A stretch of DNA of 64,000 bases from Enterobacter cancerogenus (lineage in GTDB: Bacteria; Pseudomonadota; Gammaproteobacteria; Enterobacterales; Enterobacteriaceae). A program made the translations under genes and the position numbers. Location: the NCBI GenBank assembly GCA_000773965.1, contig JRUP01000001.1, positions 62,001 through 126,000 on the forward strand, in the 5' to 3' direction. Positions 35,048-44,162 of this stretch are shown here, piece by piece (position 1 is the stretch's first letter; each line of letters starts with the position of its first letter). The notes under the pieces were generated by a model. It was not told where the DNA came from. It made no database searches and saw nothing but the letters and a program-made list of their open reading frames with translations.

Positions 35048-35890
35048 ATGCTGAGTTATCGCCACAGTTTTCATGCCGGCAACCATGCCGACGTGCTCAA
35101 ACATACCGTTGAAAGCCTGATCCTCACCGCCCTGATGGAGAAGGAAAAACCGTTTCTCTATCTGGATACCCACGCCGGTGCCGGACGTTACCAGCTGAGC
35201 GGAGAGCACGCCGAGCGTACCGGTGAATATCTGGAAGGCATTGCGCGCATCTGGCAGCAGCCGGACGCGCCAGAACTGCTGAAGCCTTATCTGACGGCCG
35301 TTCGCAACCTCAACCCGCATGGCACCTTGCGCTACTATCCAGGCTCGCCGCTGATCGCCCGCTATCTGCTGCGTGAAGAGGACAAGCTGGAGCTGACCGA
35401 ACTGCACTCCAGCGACTATCCGCTGCTACGTTCCGAATTCAGCAAAGATGCCCGTGCACGCGTAGCGCGTGGCGACGGCTATCAGCAGTTAAAAGCCAAA
35501 CTGCCTCCGCTGAGCCGCCGTGGACTTATTCTGATCGATCCGCCGTACGAAATGAAAAGCGATTATCAGGATGTGGTGAAAGGCATTCAGGAAGGCTACA
35601 AACGCTTTGCTACCGGTGTGTATGCGCTGTGGTATCCGGTGGTGCTACGCCAGCAAATCAAACACATGATTAAAGACCTGGAAGCCAGCAACATCCGCAA
35701 CATTCTGCAGATTGAACTGGCGGTGCGCCCGGATAGCGATCAACGCGGTATGACTGCCTCCGGCATGATCGTGATTAACCCGCCGTGGAAGCTGAAAGCG
35801 CAGATGGAAGAGCTGCTGCCGTGGCTGCATCAGAAGCTGGTGCCGGCGGGTACCGGTCACTACAGCGTGACGCAGATCGTTCCAGAATAA
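35048..35890 (+). CDS. rlmJ: 23S rRNA (adenine2030-N6)-methyltransferase
   Basis: Methylates A2030 of 23S rRNA. The 280-residue length equals that of E. coli RlmJ (YhiR). The N-terminus MLSYRHSFHAGNHADVLKHT is characteristic, the SAM-binding region is LYLDTHAGAGRYQL, and the catalytic motif is DPPYE in RGLILIDPPYEMKSDY. The terminal segment GMTASGMIVINPPWKL is conserved. No strong ribosome site is visible before the ATG. The CPBP protease gene follows after 62 bp. Confidence 0.96.
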   Translation: MLSYRHSFHAGNHADVLKHTVESLILTALMEKEKPFLYLDTHAGAGRYQLSGEHAERTGEYLEGIARIWQQPDAPELLKPYLTAVRNLNPHGTLRYYPGSPLIARYLLREEDKLELTELHSSDYPLLRSEFSKDARARVARGDGYQQLKAKLPPLSRRGLILIDPPYEMKSDYQDVVKGIQEGYKRFATGVYALWYPVVLRQQIKHMIKDLEASNIRNILQIELAVRPDSDQRGMTASGMIVINPPWKLKAQMEELLPWLHQKLVPAGTGHYSVTQIVPE

Positions 35891-35952
35891 CGGGCTTATA
35901 GGGTGCGGTTTCTGAGCCGCCCCTTGCCGTTGCCCTTCTAAGGACACTTTTT

Positions 35953-36768
35953 ATGTGGATCATTCTGGCTGGCGCACTCACTGTGCTGTCACCTGCCAAA
36001 CGCCTTGCCGTACTTCTGCTGTTATTGGCGACGATAATGGGCCTGTTCCAGGATGTGCTGGACTGGCCTGCTCTCGCCATTTTAGGTGCCATCGCTTTGC
36101 TGGCGTGGGTGCGGGTGGAAAATCCCACCAACCGTGCCGTGCTGCTGATCAGCGAAGCGCTGCTGGTGCTGATCGCCGGTGGCCTGTTCCTGCATCTGCT
36201 GCCTGGCTTTAACAACCCGCGCCAGATCGAGGAGATGCAGGTTGGCCCCAATAGTGTGCCGTTCAGCTTCTACTATAACTTTGATAAAGCGCTGATTCCC
36301 TTTGTGCTGCTGGCCGCACTGCCGACGCTGTTCCGTACGCAGCAGTTTCCTGCGCCACACAAGATTCTTTGGCTGCTGTTACTGGCGGCGATCCCGCTGC
36401 TGCTGTACGTCGCGGTGCTGCTGGGTGGGCTGGCGATTGAGCCACACTGGCCGGAGTGGCTCGGCAGTTTTATGCTGGCAAACCTGTTCTTTGTCTCGCT
36501 GGCGGAAGAAGCGTTCTTCCGTGGCTATGTGCAACAGCGCCTGCGCCAGAAAATCGGTGGTGTGGCAGCACTACTGATCACTTCACTGCTGTTTGGTTTG
36601 GCGCACTTCCCTGGCGGCATGATGCTGGTTGTCTTCGCTACCCTGGCCGGGTTGATTTACGGCCTGGCGTGGCACTGGAGTGGACGCGTGTGGGTCGCCA
36701 CCGGCGTCCACTTCCTGTTTAACATGACGCACCTGCTGTTCTTCACCTATCCGGCATTGCAGCACTAA
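35953..36768 (+). CDS. CPBP (CAAX/bacteriocin-processing type) intramembrane metalloprotease
   Basis: A 271-residue polytopic membrane protein with about eight hydrophobic segments. The Abi/CPBP motifs are present in order: [13 protein letters not shown] (motif 1, catalytic Glu-Glu-x3-Arg), FGLAHFPGG (motif 2, His) and HFLFN (motif 3). Substrates of such bacterial proteases are mostly unknown. AAGGA precedes the ATG. The gene is likely co-transcribed with rlmJ, and its stop overlaps that of the convergent RNase gene by 4 bp. It is not part of the E. coli rlmJ-gor neighbourhood. Confidence 0.87.
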   Translation: MWIILAGALTVLSPAKRLAVLLLLLATIMGLFQDVLDWPALAILGAIALLAWVRVENPTNRAVLLISEALLVLIAGGLFLHLLPGFNNPRQIEEMQVGPNSVPFSFYYNFDKALIPFVLLAALPTLFRTQQFPAPHKILWLLLLAAIPLLLYVAVLLGGLAIEPHWPEWLGSFMLANLFFVSLAEEAFFRGYVQQRLRQKIGGVAALLITSLLFGLAHFPGGMMLVVFATLAGLIYGLAWHWSGRVWVATGVHFLFNMTHLLFFTYPALQH

Positions 36769-37676
36769 ATCTCGAACACCGCGAAATCTCGTGCCAGCTC
36801 GGTAGCCGCAAACACCGACTGGCACTCCGCCAGTAATCTCTCCCGATCGCCTGACAAATAACGCGAACTGAAGTGCGTGGCGATCATGCGTTTTGCGCCC
36901 GCCTGCTTCGCCACTTCAGCCGCCTGAATTGTGGTGGAGTGCCCACGACCGTTGGCCTTCTCAGCCATCGCGGCTTCCAGCGTGGTTTCATGCACCATCA
37001 CATCCACATTCGCCGCCAGCGCAAGCGCCGCTTCGGTCGGGCCAGTATCGCCGAAAATGGCAATCACTTTGCCCCTGGTCGCCGGGCCGAGATACTCCGC
37101 GCCGTTAATTTCGCGTCCATCCTCCAATCGGATGCGTTTACCCTCTTTCAAATCCTGATACCAGGGCCCACGCGGCACCCCCTCTGCTTTCAGGCGCGGC
37201 GCATCGAGGAAGCCCGGTTTATCATGCTGTTCAATGCGATAGCCATAGCACTCCACCACATGATTCATCGGATAGGCGATGACGCGGAACTCGCCATCAT
37301 CCAGCACTTCGCCCGCTTCAATTTCAATGATCTCCAGCGGGAAGCCGGTGTAAGAACCACTGAGACTAAGCGCCGTCTCGACAAACTGTTTGATGCCTTT
37401 TGGACCGTATATCGTCATCGGATCCAGCAGCCCGGCCATCGAACGGCTGGTGAGCAAGCCCGGCAGGCCGAAGATGTGGTCACCGTGCAAGTGGGTAATA
37501 AAGATTTTTTCCAGCCTGCTCGGCTTGAGTGCGGAGCGCATAAACTGGTGCTGCGTCGCTTCACCGCAGTCGAACAGCCAGGTGTCGCCCCGTTTCGACA
37601 GCGTCAGTGCAATCGCCGTGACGTTACGTTGCAGGCTCGGCGCACCCGCGCCAGTGCCGAGAAAAGTCAGATGCAT
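36765..37676 (-). CDS. rbn: Ribonuclease BN/Z (tRNA 3'-processing)
   Basis: A 303-residue metallo-beta-lactamase fold nuclease. The start [20 protein letters not shown] and the zinc motif [16 protein letters not shown] are diagnostic for RNase Z/BN (ElaC); further metal ligands lie in FGDTGP and the [11 protein letters not shown] region near the C-terminus. In E. coli the enzyme is a dual endo- and exoribonuclease acting on tRNA precursors. The start was set at the ATG giving MHL, with GGAAGA about 5 bp before it; an ATG 4 codons upstream is also in frame. Divergent from gor. Confidence 0.94.
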   Translation of the reverse strand: MHLTFLGTGAGAPSLQRNVTAIALTLSKRGDTWLFDCGEATQHQFMRSALKPSRLEKIFITHLHGDHIFGLPGLLTSRSMAGLLDPMTIYGPKGIKQFVETALSLSGSYTGFPLEIIEIEAGEVLDDGEFRVIAYPMNHVVECYGYRIEQHDKPGFLDAPRLKAEGVPRGPWYQDLKEGKRIRLEDGREINGAEYLGPATRGKVIAIFGDTGPTEAALALAANVDVMVHETTLEAAMAEKANGRGHSTTIQAAEVAKQAGAKRMIATHFSSRYLSGDRERLLAECQSVFAATELARDFAVFEI

Positions 37677-37801
37677 AATGTCTTCCATGTAAGCGGAACC
37701 TGGATTTAACCCTATCACAAACATAGGCTGAACCTTTGCGCCTCTTGCGCAAGCAGCGTTACACTCTATGCCAATTTTCTTCCAACAGATGGACACAACG
37801 G

Positions 37802-39154
37802 ATGACCAGACATTTTGACTACCTCGCCATCGGCGGCGGCAGCGGCGGTATCGCCTCAATTAACCGTGCGGCGATGCATGGCCAGAAGTGCGCGCTGATT
37901 GAAGCCAAAGAGCTGGGCGGCACCTGTGTCAACGTCGGCTGCGTACCGAAAAAAGTGATGTGGCATGCGGCACAGATTGCCGAAGCTATTCACCTGTACG
38001 GCCCGGACTACGGTTTCGATACCACCGTTAACAATTTTGACTGGTCAGTGCTGGTGAAAAACCGCAGCGCCTATATCGATCGCATCCACACCTCGTATGA
38101 CAACGTGCTGGGTAAAAACAACGTCGAAGTGATCAAAGGCTTCGCCCGCTTTATTGATGCCAACACCGTGGAAGTGAACGGCGAAACCATCACGGCCGAT
38201 CACATCCTGATCGCCACAGGCGGTCGTCCAAGCCATCCAAAAGTGCCTGGCGCGGAATATGGTATCGACTCTGATGGCTTCTTTGAGCTGGATGCGCTGC
38301 CGAAGCGTGTCGCGGTGGTCGGCGCAGGGTATATCGCGGTGGAACTGGCCGGTGTGGTCAACGCACTGGGCGCCGAAACCCATCTGTTTGTGCGCAAACA
38401 CGCGCCGTTGCGCAGTTTCGATCCGCTGATTGTCGATACCCTGGTGGAAGTGATGCAGGCAGAAGGCCCAACGCTGCATACCGAGTCGATCCCGAAAGCG
38501 GTGATCAAGAACGCCGACGGCAGCCTGACGCTGCAGCTGGAAAATGGCCATGAGCAAACCGTCGATTGCCTGGTATGGGCGATTGGTCGCGAACCGGCTA
38601 CCGATAATCTTAACCTCTCCGTGACCGGCGTGGCGCTGAACGAGAAAGGCTATATCAACGTTGATAAGTTCCAGAACACCAACGTGAAAGGCATCTATGC
38701 GGTGGGCGATAACACCGGCGCGGTGGAACTGACCCCCGTCGCCGTCGCCGCCGGCCGTCGCCTCTCTGAGCGACTGTTTAACAATAAACCGGACGAGCAC
38801 CTGGATTACAGCAATGTGCCGACCGTGGTATTCAGCCATCCACCGATTGGTACCGTTGGTTTGACCGAACCGCAGGCGCGCGAGCAGTACGGCGACGACC
38901 AGGTGAAAGTGTATAAATCTTCCTTCACCGCGATGTACACCGCCGTCACCCAGCATCGCCAGCCGTGCCGCATGAAGCTGGTGTGTGTTGGCCCGGAAGA
39001 GAAGATTGTCGGCATTCACGGTATCGGTAACGGTATGGATGAGATGCTGCAAGGCTTCGCGGTGGCACTGAAGATGGGCGCCACCAAGAAAGACTTCGAC
39101 AACACTGTGGCGATTCACCCGACGGCGGCAGAAGAGTTTGTTACGATGCGATAA
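37802..39154 (+). CDS. gor: Glutathione reductase
   Basis: NADPH-dependent reduction of glutathione disulfide, cytoplasmic, FAD-containing. The 450-residue length equals E. coli Gor. The FAD motif is [14 protein letters not shown], the redox disulfide is in [13 protein letters not shown], the NADPH-binding motif is [14 protein letters not shown], and the C-terminal catalytic His-Glu pair is in [14 protein letters not shown]. The start was set at the ATG giving MTRHFDYL. A 9-bp inverted repeat lies between gor and the convergent LacI-type gene. Confidence 0.97.
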   Translation: MTRHFDYLAIGGGSGGIASINRAAMHGQKCALIEAKELGGTCVNVGCVPKKVMWHAAQIAEAIHLYGPDYGFDTTVNNFDWSVLVKNRSAYIDRIHTSYDNVLGKNNVEVIKGFARFIDANTVEVNGETITADHILIATGGRPSHPKVPGAEYGIDSDGFFELDALPKRVAVVGAGYIAVELAGVVNALGAETHLFVRKHAPLRSFDPLIVDTLVEVMQAEGPTLHTESIPKAVIKNADGSLTLQLENGHEQTVDCLVWAIGREPATDNLNLSVTGVALNEKGYINVDKFQNTNVKGIYAVGDNTGAVELTPVAVAAGRRLSERLFNNKPDEHLDYSNVPTVVFSHPPIGTVGLTEPQAREQYGDDQVKVYKSSFTAMYTAVTQHRQPCRMKLVCVGPEEKIVGIHGIGNGMDEMLQGFAVALKMGATKKDFDNTVAIHPTAAEEFVTMR

Positions 39155-39173
39155 AGGATTCGCTTGAATACGT

Positions 39174-39206
39174 CCCCTTCAATGTAGCATCGGCCTTTTG
39201 AAGGGG
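39174..39206. terminator. Hairpin between gor and rbtR
   Basis: CCCCTTCAA (39174-39182) pairs perfectly with TTGAAGGGG (39198-39206), loop 15 nt. A short run CGCTATTTAT follows. Position between convergent genes suggests a bidirectional terminator, but the T tract is poor. Confidence 0.5.
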
Positions 39207-39253
39207 CGCTATTTATGTCGACTCGTGGTTAGGCGGCGTGAAGTCCGCCTTTT

Positions 39254-40258
39254 TCACATCCGCAGCACCGGCACTTCCACCACCGTAACATCCTGCTCAC
39301 CGCTCTCCATCAGGCGAAACACCGTCTCCATCATGCCTGCCACATCCTGTTTCACCATGCTGATGTCTTTACACAACAGCGCGACGAACGGGTCCCAGTC
39401 GAAACAGCCAATCGCCGGGTGTTTATCATCGGATAACAGATCCTCAGCACGCAGAAACTGCACCACCCCTTCCAGCGAAATGGTCGAGTTCACAAACAGG
39501 CCAAATGGCCCCGTTACATACTGTTGAAAGTGATTTTTCAACGCCGTTTGCGCTTTTTCTGGCTCGTAACCACACAGCAGCAGATTTTCCTCCGGCACAG
39601 AAATGCCTCGTTCCTGATGTGCCGCCAAAAAACCGCGCAGGCGCTCCTTACCGTTGTGATCGCTGATGCGTCCGCCGACAAAAATCAGCGGTTGCGGGCA
39701 TTTCTCCAGCAGGCTGCGCGTCAGGCTCAACGCACCCTGAAAGTTATCCGAAATCACTGAAGGGGCCAGTGAACCGGGCAGATCGAGATTCAGCGACGAT
39801 ACGCCTGCAGCCTGGCAGAGTGCAGTGATGCGATCGGGATCGGTCGCGCCCGTCACCACCATATAATCCACCTGCCAGGAGAGCATGGTGCGCGCCGCTT
39901 CGAGTTCCAAATCAGGATCGCGCTGCGTGCAGGTAATGACCGGGAACAGGCCGCGATCGCGCGCCATCTGCTCAAAACTTTCTACGATTGAGCCAAAATA
40001 ACGGTTGTCGTATTTGGGCACGATCATGCCGATGGTTTTCGAGCGCGTGGTGCGCAGCATGCTGGCCTGTCGATTCAGCGCATAACCCTGCTCTTGCGCA
40101 ATCCGACTCACCTTCTCCGCAGTGCTGGCGCTGATGCGTCGCTTCTTCCAGTTGCCGCTTAAAATCGCGCTCACCGCGCTTGCCGAAACCCCCGTGAGTT
40201 CCGCCAGGTCATAAATGGTGGTTTTCTTGTTTTTGCCGATCCCCGTCACAGAACCCAT
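39254..40258 (-). CDS. rbtR: LacI family repressor of the ribitol operon
   Basis: A 334-residue LacI/GalR-type regulator. The HTH is TTIYDLAELTGVSASAVSAILSG (starts near residue 12), followed by the hinge and a periplasmic-binding-like effector domain (IGMIVPKYDNRYFGSIVESF to the end). It is divergent from rbtD-rbtK with 99 bp between, containing a 20-bp CG-centred imperfect palindrome, so it probably represses that operon and responds to ribitol or D-ribulose; this is inferred. The ATG at 40258 has AAAGGG directly adjacent; a GTG three codons downstream at 40249 has better spacing and may be the real start. Confidence 0.8.
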   Translation of the reverse strand: MGSVTGIGKNKKTTIYDLAELTGVSASAVSAILSGNWKKRRISASTAEKVSRIAQEQGYALNRQASMLRTTRSKTIGMIVPKYDNRYFGSIVESFEQMARDRGLFPVITCTQRDPDLELEAARTMLSWQVDYMVVTGATDPDRITALCQAAGVSSLNLDLPGSLAPSVISDNFQGALSLTRSLLEKCPQPLIFVGGRISDHNGKERLRGFLAAHQERGISVPEENLLLCGYEPEKAQTALKNHFQQYVTGPFGLFVNSTISLEGVVQFLRAEDLLSDDKHPAIGCFDWDPFVALLCKDISMVKQDVAGMMETVFRLMESGEQDVTVVEVPVLRM

Positions 40259-40305
40259 CCCTTTATCGCGCTTTTTGTTGCTGGTTAAAAGTCGGGGTGA
40301 TAGTT

Positions 40306-40325
40306 GTGCTTCATCGATTGAGCAC
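40306..40325. promoter_or_regulatory. Candidate LacI-type operator in rbtR/rbtD gap
   Basis: GTGCTTCATC (40306-40315) and GATTGAGCAC (40316-40325) are complementary at 8 of 10 positions, with the central CpG typical of LacI-family operators. It lies 33 bp before the rbtD start codon and 48 bp from the rbtR start. Confidence 0.6.
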
Positions 40326-40357
40326 CACCTAAAACGCCATTGATAAAGGATTATAAG

Positions 40358-41107
40358 ATGAACACGAACCTCTTCTCCATGCATAACCCACTCAACGGAA
40401 AAGTTGCCGCCATTACTGGCGCTGCCTCCGGTATCGGTCTGGAATGCAGCAAAGTGCTGCTGCAGGCCGGGGCTAAAGTCGTCCTGATCGATCGCGATGG
40501 CGACAAGCTACAGCAGCTGGTGGCGGAACTAGGCTCTCAGGCATTGCCGCTGCAGATTGACCTGATGGACGGCAAACAGGTTGACGGGATTCTCGACGAC
40601 ATTCTCAAGCTGGCGGGCCGCCTCGATATTTTCCACGCCAACGCCGGTGCCTACATTGGTGGGCCAGTGGCGGAAGGCGATCCCGATATCTGGGATCGCG
40701 TACTGAAACTCAACACCAGCGCGGCCTTCCGCTGCGTGCGTTCGGTGCTGCCGCATCTGATCGCGCAGAAATCGGGTGACATCATTTTCACCAGTTCGAT
40801 TGCGGGCGTGGTGCCCGTGGTTTGGGAACCGATCTACACCGCATCCAAATTTGCAGTGCAGGCTTTTGTGCATTCAACCCGTCGTCAGGTGGCGCAGCAT
40901 GGTGTGCGCGTCGGTGCGGTGCTGCCGGGTCCGGTGGTCACTGCCCTGCTCGATGACTGGCCGCAGGAGAAACTGGAGGACGCGCTGGCCAATGGCAGCC
41001 TGATGCAGCCCATTGAAGTGGCGGAATCGGTGCTGTTTATGGTGACACGTTCGCCGGGTGTCACAGTGCGCGATATTGTTATCCTCCCCAACAGCGTTGA
41101 CCTGTAA
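40358..41107 (+). CDS. rbtD: Ribitol 2-dehydrogenase (SDR family)
   Basis: Oxidises ribitol to D-ribulose with NAD+. A 249-residue short-chain dehydrogenase very similar, by recall, to Klebsiella ribitol dehydrogenase across its length, for example [19 protein letters not shown] (cofactor motif TGxxxGxG), [19 protein letters not shown] and [19 protein letters not shown]. The active-site Tyr-x3-Lys is in [15 protein letters not shown], with the Ser in FTSSIAG. AAAGGA lies 7 bp before the ATG. It is followed after 19 bp by the kinase gene, forming a two-gene ribitol pathway. Confidence 0.9.
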   Translation: MNTNLFSMHNPLNGKVAAITGAASGIGLECSKVLLQAGAKVVLIDRDGDKLQQLVAELGSQALPLQIDLMDGKQVDGILDDILKLAGRLDIFHANAGAYIGGPVAEGDPDIWDRVLKLNTSAAFRCVRSVLPHLIAQKSGDIIFTSSIAGVVPVVWEPIYTASKFAVQAFVHSTRRQVAQHGVRVGAVLPGPVVTALLDDWPQEKLEDALANGSLMQPIEVAESVLFMVTRSPGVTVRDIVILPNSVDL

Positions 41108-41126
41108 CCAGCCGAGGTGCAGCAGC

Positions 41127-42740
41127 ATGAGTAACGAAAAATATCTGATTGGTGTCGATGTTGGTTCGGCCAGCGCTCGCGCGGGCGTGTTTGACCGCGC
41201 GGGAAATCTGTTAGGCCATGCAAAACAGTCCATCACCACCTTCCGTGCCCACGGTCATGTGGTTGAGCAATCCGCCAATGAGATTTGGCAGGCGGTCAGT
41301 CACTGCGTGCGCGAGGCGGTGGCCACTGCCGCTATCGATCCCGCTGCGGTGGCTGGCATTGGCTTCGATGCCACCTGCTCGCTGGTGGTGATCGATGAAC
41401 AGGGGCAACCGTTGCCCGTCAGCCCAAACGGAGAGGCAGAACGCAATATTATTGTGTGGATGGATCACCGCGCAACGCAGCAGGCCGATGCCATCAACGC
41501 GACGAAACATCCGGTGCTCGACTACGTGGGCGGACGCATCTCACCGGAGATGGAAATGCCAAAACTGCTTTGGCTGAAAGCCCACAACCCGCAAACGTTC
41601 CAGAACGCCGCACACTTTTTCGATCTCACCGATTACCTCAGCTGGCGCGCGACAGGCGATACGGCGCGCTCATCCTGCACCGTCACCTGTAAATGGAACT
41701 ACCTTGCGCATGAGCAGCGCTGGGATGCCGACTACTTCAGTGGCATTGGACTGCCGGAATTCGCTCAGGAGAAATTTGCGCGTATCGGACAGCAGATCGT
41801 CGAGCCAGGCACACCGTGCGGCACAGGTTTAACCGCGCAGGCCGCCGCCGACTTTGGCTTACCCGCAGGCACGCCCGTGGCCGCCGGGTTAATCGATGCC
41901 CATGCAGGCGGCGTCGGTACGCTGGGCGCAGATGGCAGCCCGGAAGATAAACTCGCTTATGTGTTTGGCACCTCGTCCTGCACCATGACGCCGACGCGTG
42001 AAGCCGCGTTTGTGCCAGGTGTGTGGGGTCCGTATTACTCGGCGATGGTGCCGGGTTTATGGTTGAGTGAAGGCGGACAAAGCGCGGCGGGCGCCGCCAT
42101 CGACCGCCTGCTGGAGATGCATCCAGCGGCTGCAAGGGCACAGCAGGCTGCCGATGCCGCTGGCCTTTCACTGCCGGTGTACCTTGCGGAACAGGCTTTG
42201 CAGCAATCTCGCAGTGAATCAGCAACGGTGGATTTAGTCGAAGGTCTGCATATCGTGCCGGAATTTGCGGGTAATCGTGCACCTTTTGGCGACCCTTACG
42301 CGCGAGCGGTGATTTGCGGTCTGGGTATGGACAACGATGAAGCGAGCCTGATTGCACTGTATATCGCCGGCTTGTGCAGCCTCGGCTACGGCCTGCGCCA
42401 AATCATTGAGGCGCAAACCAGCAAGGGTATCGTCACGCGGTCGATTGTCATCAGCGGCGGCGCCGGGCAACACTCGCTGGTACGCCAGTTGCTGGCGGAC
42501 AGCTGCCAGCTTCCTGTGCAATCCACCCACTGCCCTGAGCCGGTATTACTGGGTTCAGCGATTCTTGCCGCTGCCGCCAGTGGCGTATATTCCGACGTCA
42601 CCTCGGCGATGGCCAACATGACCACCGATGAAAAGCGCTGGCATCCTGAGCCGTCGGTTTCGCCACTGCATCAGCACCGTTATGATGCATTTAAATTATT
42701 GCAGAGCACCGCGCGTAATATTCGTCAGATAAGCGAATAA
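41127..42740 (+). CDS. rbtK: FGGY-family D-ribulokinase
   Basis: Phosphorylates D-ribulose to D-ribulose 5-phosphate, which enters the pentose phosphate pathway. The 537-residue protein has the FGGY fold: LIGVDVGSASARAGVFDRAG (ATP-binding phosphate-1 motif), VWMDHRATQQADAINATKHP, DLTDYLSWRATGDTARSSCT and, in the second domain, VISGGAGQHSLVRQLLADS. This matches the ribulokinase/YDR109C-type subgroup rather than xylulokinases. A GAGGTGC ribosome site precedes the ATG. A perfect 10-bp terminator stem ends the operon. Confidence 0.9.
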   Translation: MSNEKYLIGVDVGSASARAGVFDRAGNLLGHAKQSITTFRAHGHVVEQSANEIWQAVSHCVREAVATAAIDPAAVAGIGFDATCSLVVIDEQGQPLPVSPNGEAERNIIVWMDHRATQQADAINATKHPVLDYVGGRISPEMEMPKLLWLKAHNPQTFQNAAHFFDLTDYLSWRATGDTARSSCTVTCKWNYLAHEQRWDADYFSGIGLPEFAQEKFARIGQQIVEPGTPCGTGLTAQAAADFGLPAGTPVAAGLIDAHAGGVGTLGADGSPEDKLAYVFGTSSCTMTPTREAAFVPGVWGPYYSAMVPGLWLSEGGQSAAGAAIDRLLEMHPAAARAQQAADAAGLSLPVYLAEQALQQSRSESATVDLVEGLHIVPEFAGNRAPFGDPYARAVICGLGMDNDEASLIALYIAGLCSLGYGLRQIIEAQTSKGIVTRSIVISGGAGQHSLVRQLLADSCQLPVQSTHCPEPVLLGSAILAAAASGVYSDVTSAMANMTTDEKRWHPEPSVSPLHQHRYDAFKLLQSTARNIRQISE

Positions 42741-42756
42741 ACGTCGAATAATATTT

Positions 42757-42792
42757 CCGTGCGCCGCACAAACGTCGGCGCACGGTTATTTT
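42757..42792 (+). terminator. Intrinsic terminator after rbtK
   Basis: CCGTGCGCCG (42757-42766) pairs perfectly with CGGCGCACGG (42776-42785), followed by TTATTTT. Confidence 0.85.
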
Positions 42793-42926
42793 GCCCTGCC
42801 GTTTCCTGCAAGATAAAATTTAATTTCTTCACTACTCAAGTTTACACCACCGGGATACTATTGATCCCTTTGCTGGCGCCCTTCGCGCTGGCATTTTTAT
42901 GCGTTTTTTAAGGCAAGGGGAGCAAC

Positions 42927-42974
42927 ATGTTTACCGGTATTAAGCCGTGGTTCGAGGTTCAGGCAACCGCATGA
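42927..42974 (+). CDS. 15-codon leader ORF overlapping the Gate-domain gene
   Basis: ATG at 42927 is preceded by a strong AAGGGGAG site and encodes MFTGIKPWFEVQATA. Its TGA (42972-42974) overlaps the ATG of the next gene as ATGA. The downstream gene has only a weak site of its own, so it may be translated by coupling to this leader. Alternatively it is the remnant of a deleted partner gene. Confidence 0.5.
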   Translation: MFTGIKPWFEVQATA

Positions 42975-43903
42975 ATATCATCAGCATAATTATGTCTGCA
43001 GGCAAAGCCTCGGTGGATGTCGCGTTGTACACGCTTATTCCTATCATGGTGGTGATGTTATTCATCATGAAATATCTGGAAGTGAAAGGCGTGCTGGATT
43101 TTGTGGTACGTCATTCCACCCCGTTATTAAAACCTTTGGGTATTACCGGACTGGCGTTATTTGCACTGATTCAGCTTAATTTTGTCAGTTTCGCTGCGCC
43201 GTTAGCGGCATTAGCGATTATGGAAAAACGCGGCACCTCCGATCGCCATATGGCGGCCACGCTGGCGATGCTGTTTGCCATGGGGCAAGCCAACGCCTTT
43301 TATCCGCTGATTCCTGCCGGGCTCAACTGGAGTGCCGCGATACTCATCTCCATCTGCGGCGGGGTGCTGGCGGCAGCCACCACTTATCATTTCTTTGGGC
43401 GCAAACTCTCGGATGCAGCGCTGCTCAATGAAGATGAAGCCGTTGCGAATAATGAAAGCAAAATGGGACTGATCGCCATCATCAACAGCGCGGGTGCGGA
43501 CGCGATTCGTCTGGCGCTGGGATCACTGCCGATGCTGATTCTCTCACTGTCGGTGGTGGGGATTTTGAAAGAGTCCGGCGGGATTGAGATGCTTACCCGG
43601 CTGGTTTCTCCGCTGCTGGACAGATTCAACATCTCTGAAGTGTATATTCTGCCTGCACTGACCAAATGCCTGGCAGGCGGCACCGCCTACTACGGCGTGG
43701 TAGCCGGGCTGGTCGAAAAAGGTTTATACAGTGCGCACAACATCAACGCCTCGGCGGGTTGGTTTATTCAGACCTTTGATTTGCCGGGGATTGGTATCTT
43801 CCTTGGCCTGTCGAGCCGTTTTCCGCGGCTGTTCCGTTTCGCCGTGCCGGGCATCATCCTCGGCATTGCACTGCGCGGTGTGGCACACGCTCTGATATTT
43901 TAA
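42971..43903 (+). CDS. Nucleoside recognition (Gate) domain membrane protein
   Basis: A 310-residue polytopic membrane protein of the nucleoside-recognition/Gate family (YjiG-, SpmA/SpmB-like). Two related halves are seen: MVVMLFIMKYLEVKGVLDF with FAAPLAALAIMEKRGTSDRH, and LILSLSVVGILKESGGIEML with LPALTKCLAGGTAYYGVVAG. The transported substrate is unknown for most of the family. Its position after the ribitol genes invites a role in ribitol or pentitol uptake, but a terminator intervenes and there is no direct evidence. The start codon overlaps the stop of a 15-codon leader. Confidence 0.8.
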   Translation: MNIISIIMSAGKASVDVALYTLIPIMVVMLFIMKYLEVKGVLDFVVRHSTPLLKPLGITGLALFALIQLNFVSFAAPLAALAIMEKRGTSDRHMAATLAMLFAMGQANAFYPLIPAGLNWSAAILISICGGVLAAATTYHFFGRKLSDAALLNEDEAVANNESKMGLIAIINSAGADAIRLALGSLPMLILSLSVVGILKESGGIEMLTRLVSPLLDRFNISEVYILPALTKCLAGGTAYYGVVAGLVEKGLYSAHNINASAGWFIQTFDLPGIGIFLGLSSRFPRLFRFAVPGIILGIALRGVAHALIF

Positions 43904-43911
43904 TTAACCCT

Positions 43912-43942
43912 GGCGCTGAAAGACTTATTCAGCGCCTTGTTT
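43912..43942 (+). terminator. Intrinsic terminator after the Gate-domain gene
   Basis: GGCGCTGAA (43912-43920) pairs with TTCAGCGCC (43928-43936) and is followed by TTGTTT. A second A/T-rich hairpin, AAATAACAC (43943-43951) / GTGTTATTT (43964-43972), follows immediately. The remaining sequence to 44162 is AT-rich and shows nothing else I can identify. Confidence 0.8.
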
Positions 43943-44162
43943 AAATAACACTACAATTCCCGCGTGTTATTTTAAATTAACCCTATTCCTTTCATCGTTA
44001 TTTTCATCAGTTGCATCAACTTTAATTATCGTACTATTATCACCAGCATGGTTTTGCACAAACCCATTAATCCCGATAAATTATCCGGTTAATTAATTCC
44101 TTAATTACATTGCAGGTAATATTCCTGTACGTCATCTATTGATACGCAGATAGGGTAGATCC

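Noticed and set aside
37736..37765. Promoter TTGCGC-N18-TACACT before gor
   Set aside because: Only half of the -35 bases match consensus, so it is not reported as a feature.
38045..39118. 357-codon open frame on the minus strand
   Set aside because: Antisense to gor, which is a certain gene across its full length; the translation is His/Gln-rich shadow sequence.
43943..43972. Second hairpin after the Gate-domain gene as a separate small RNA
   Set aside because: It is A/T-rich and directly follows a good terminator, with no promoter between; more likely part of the same termination region.
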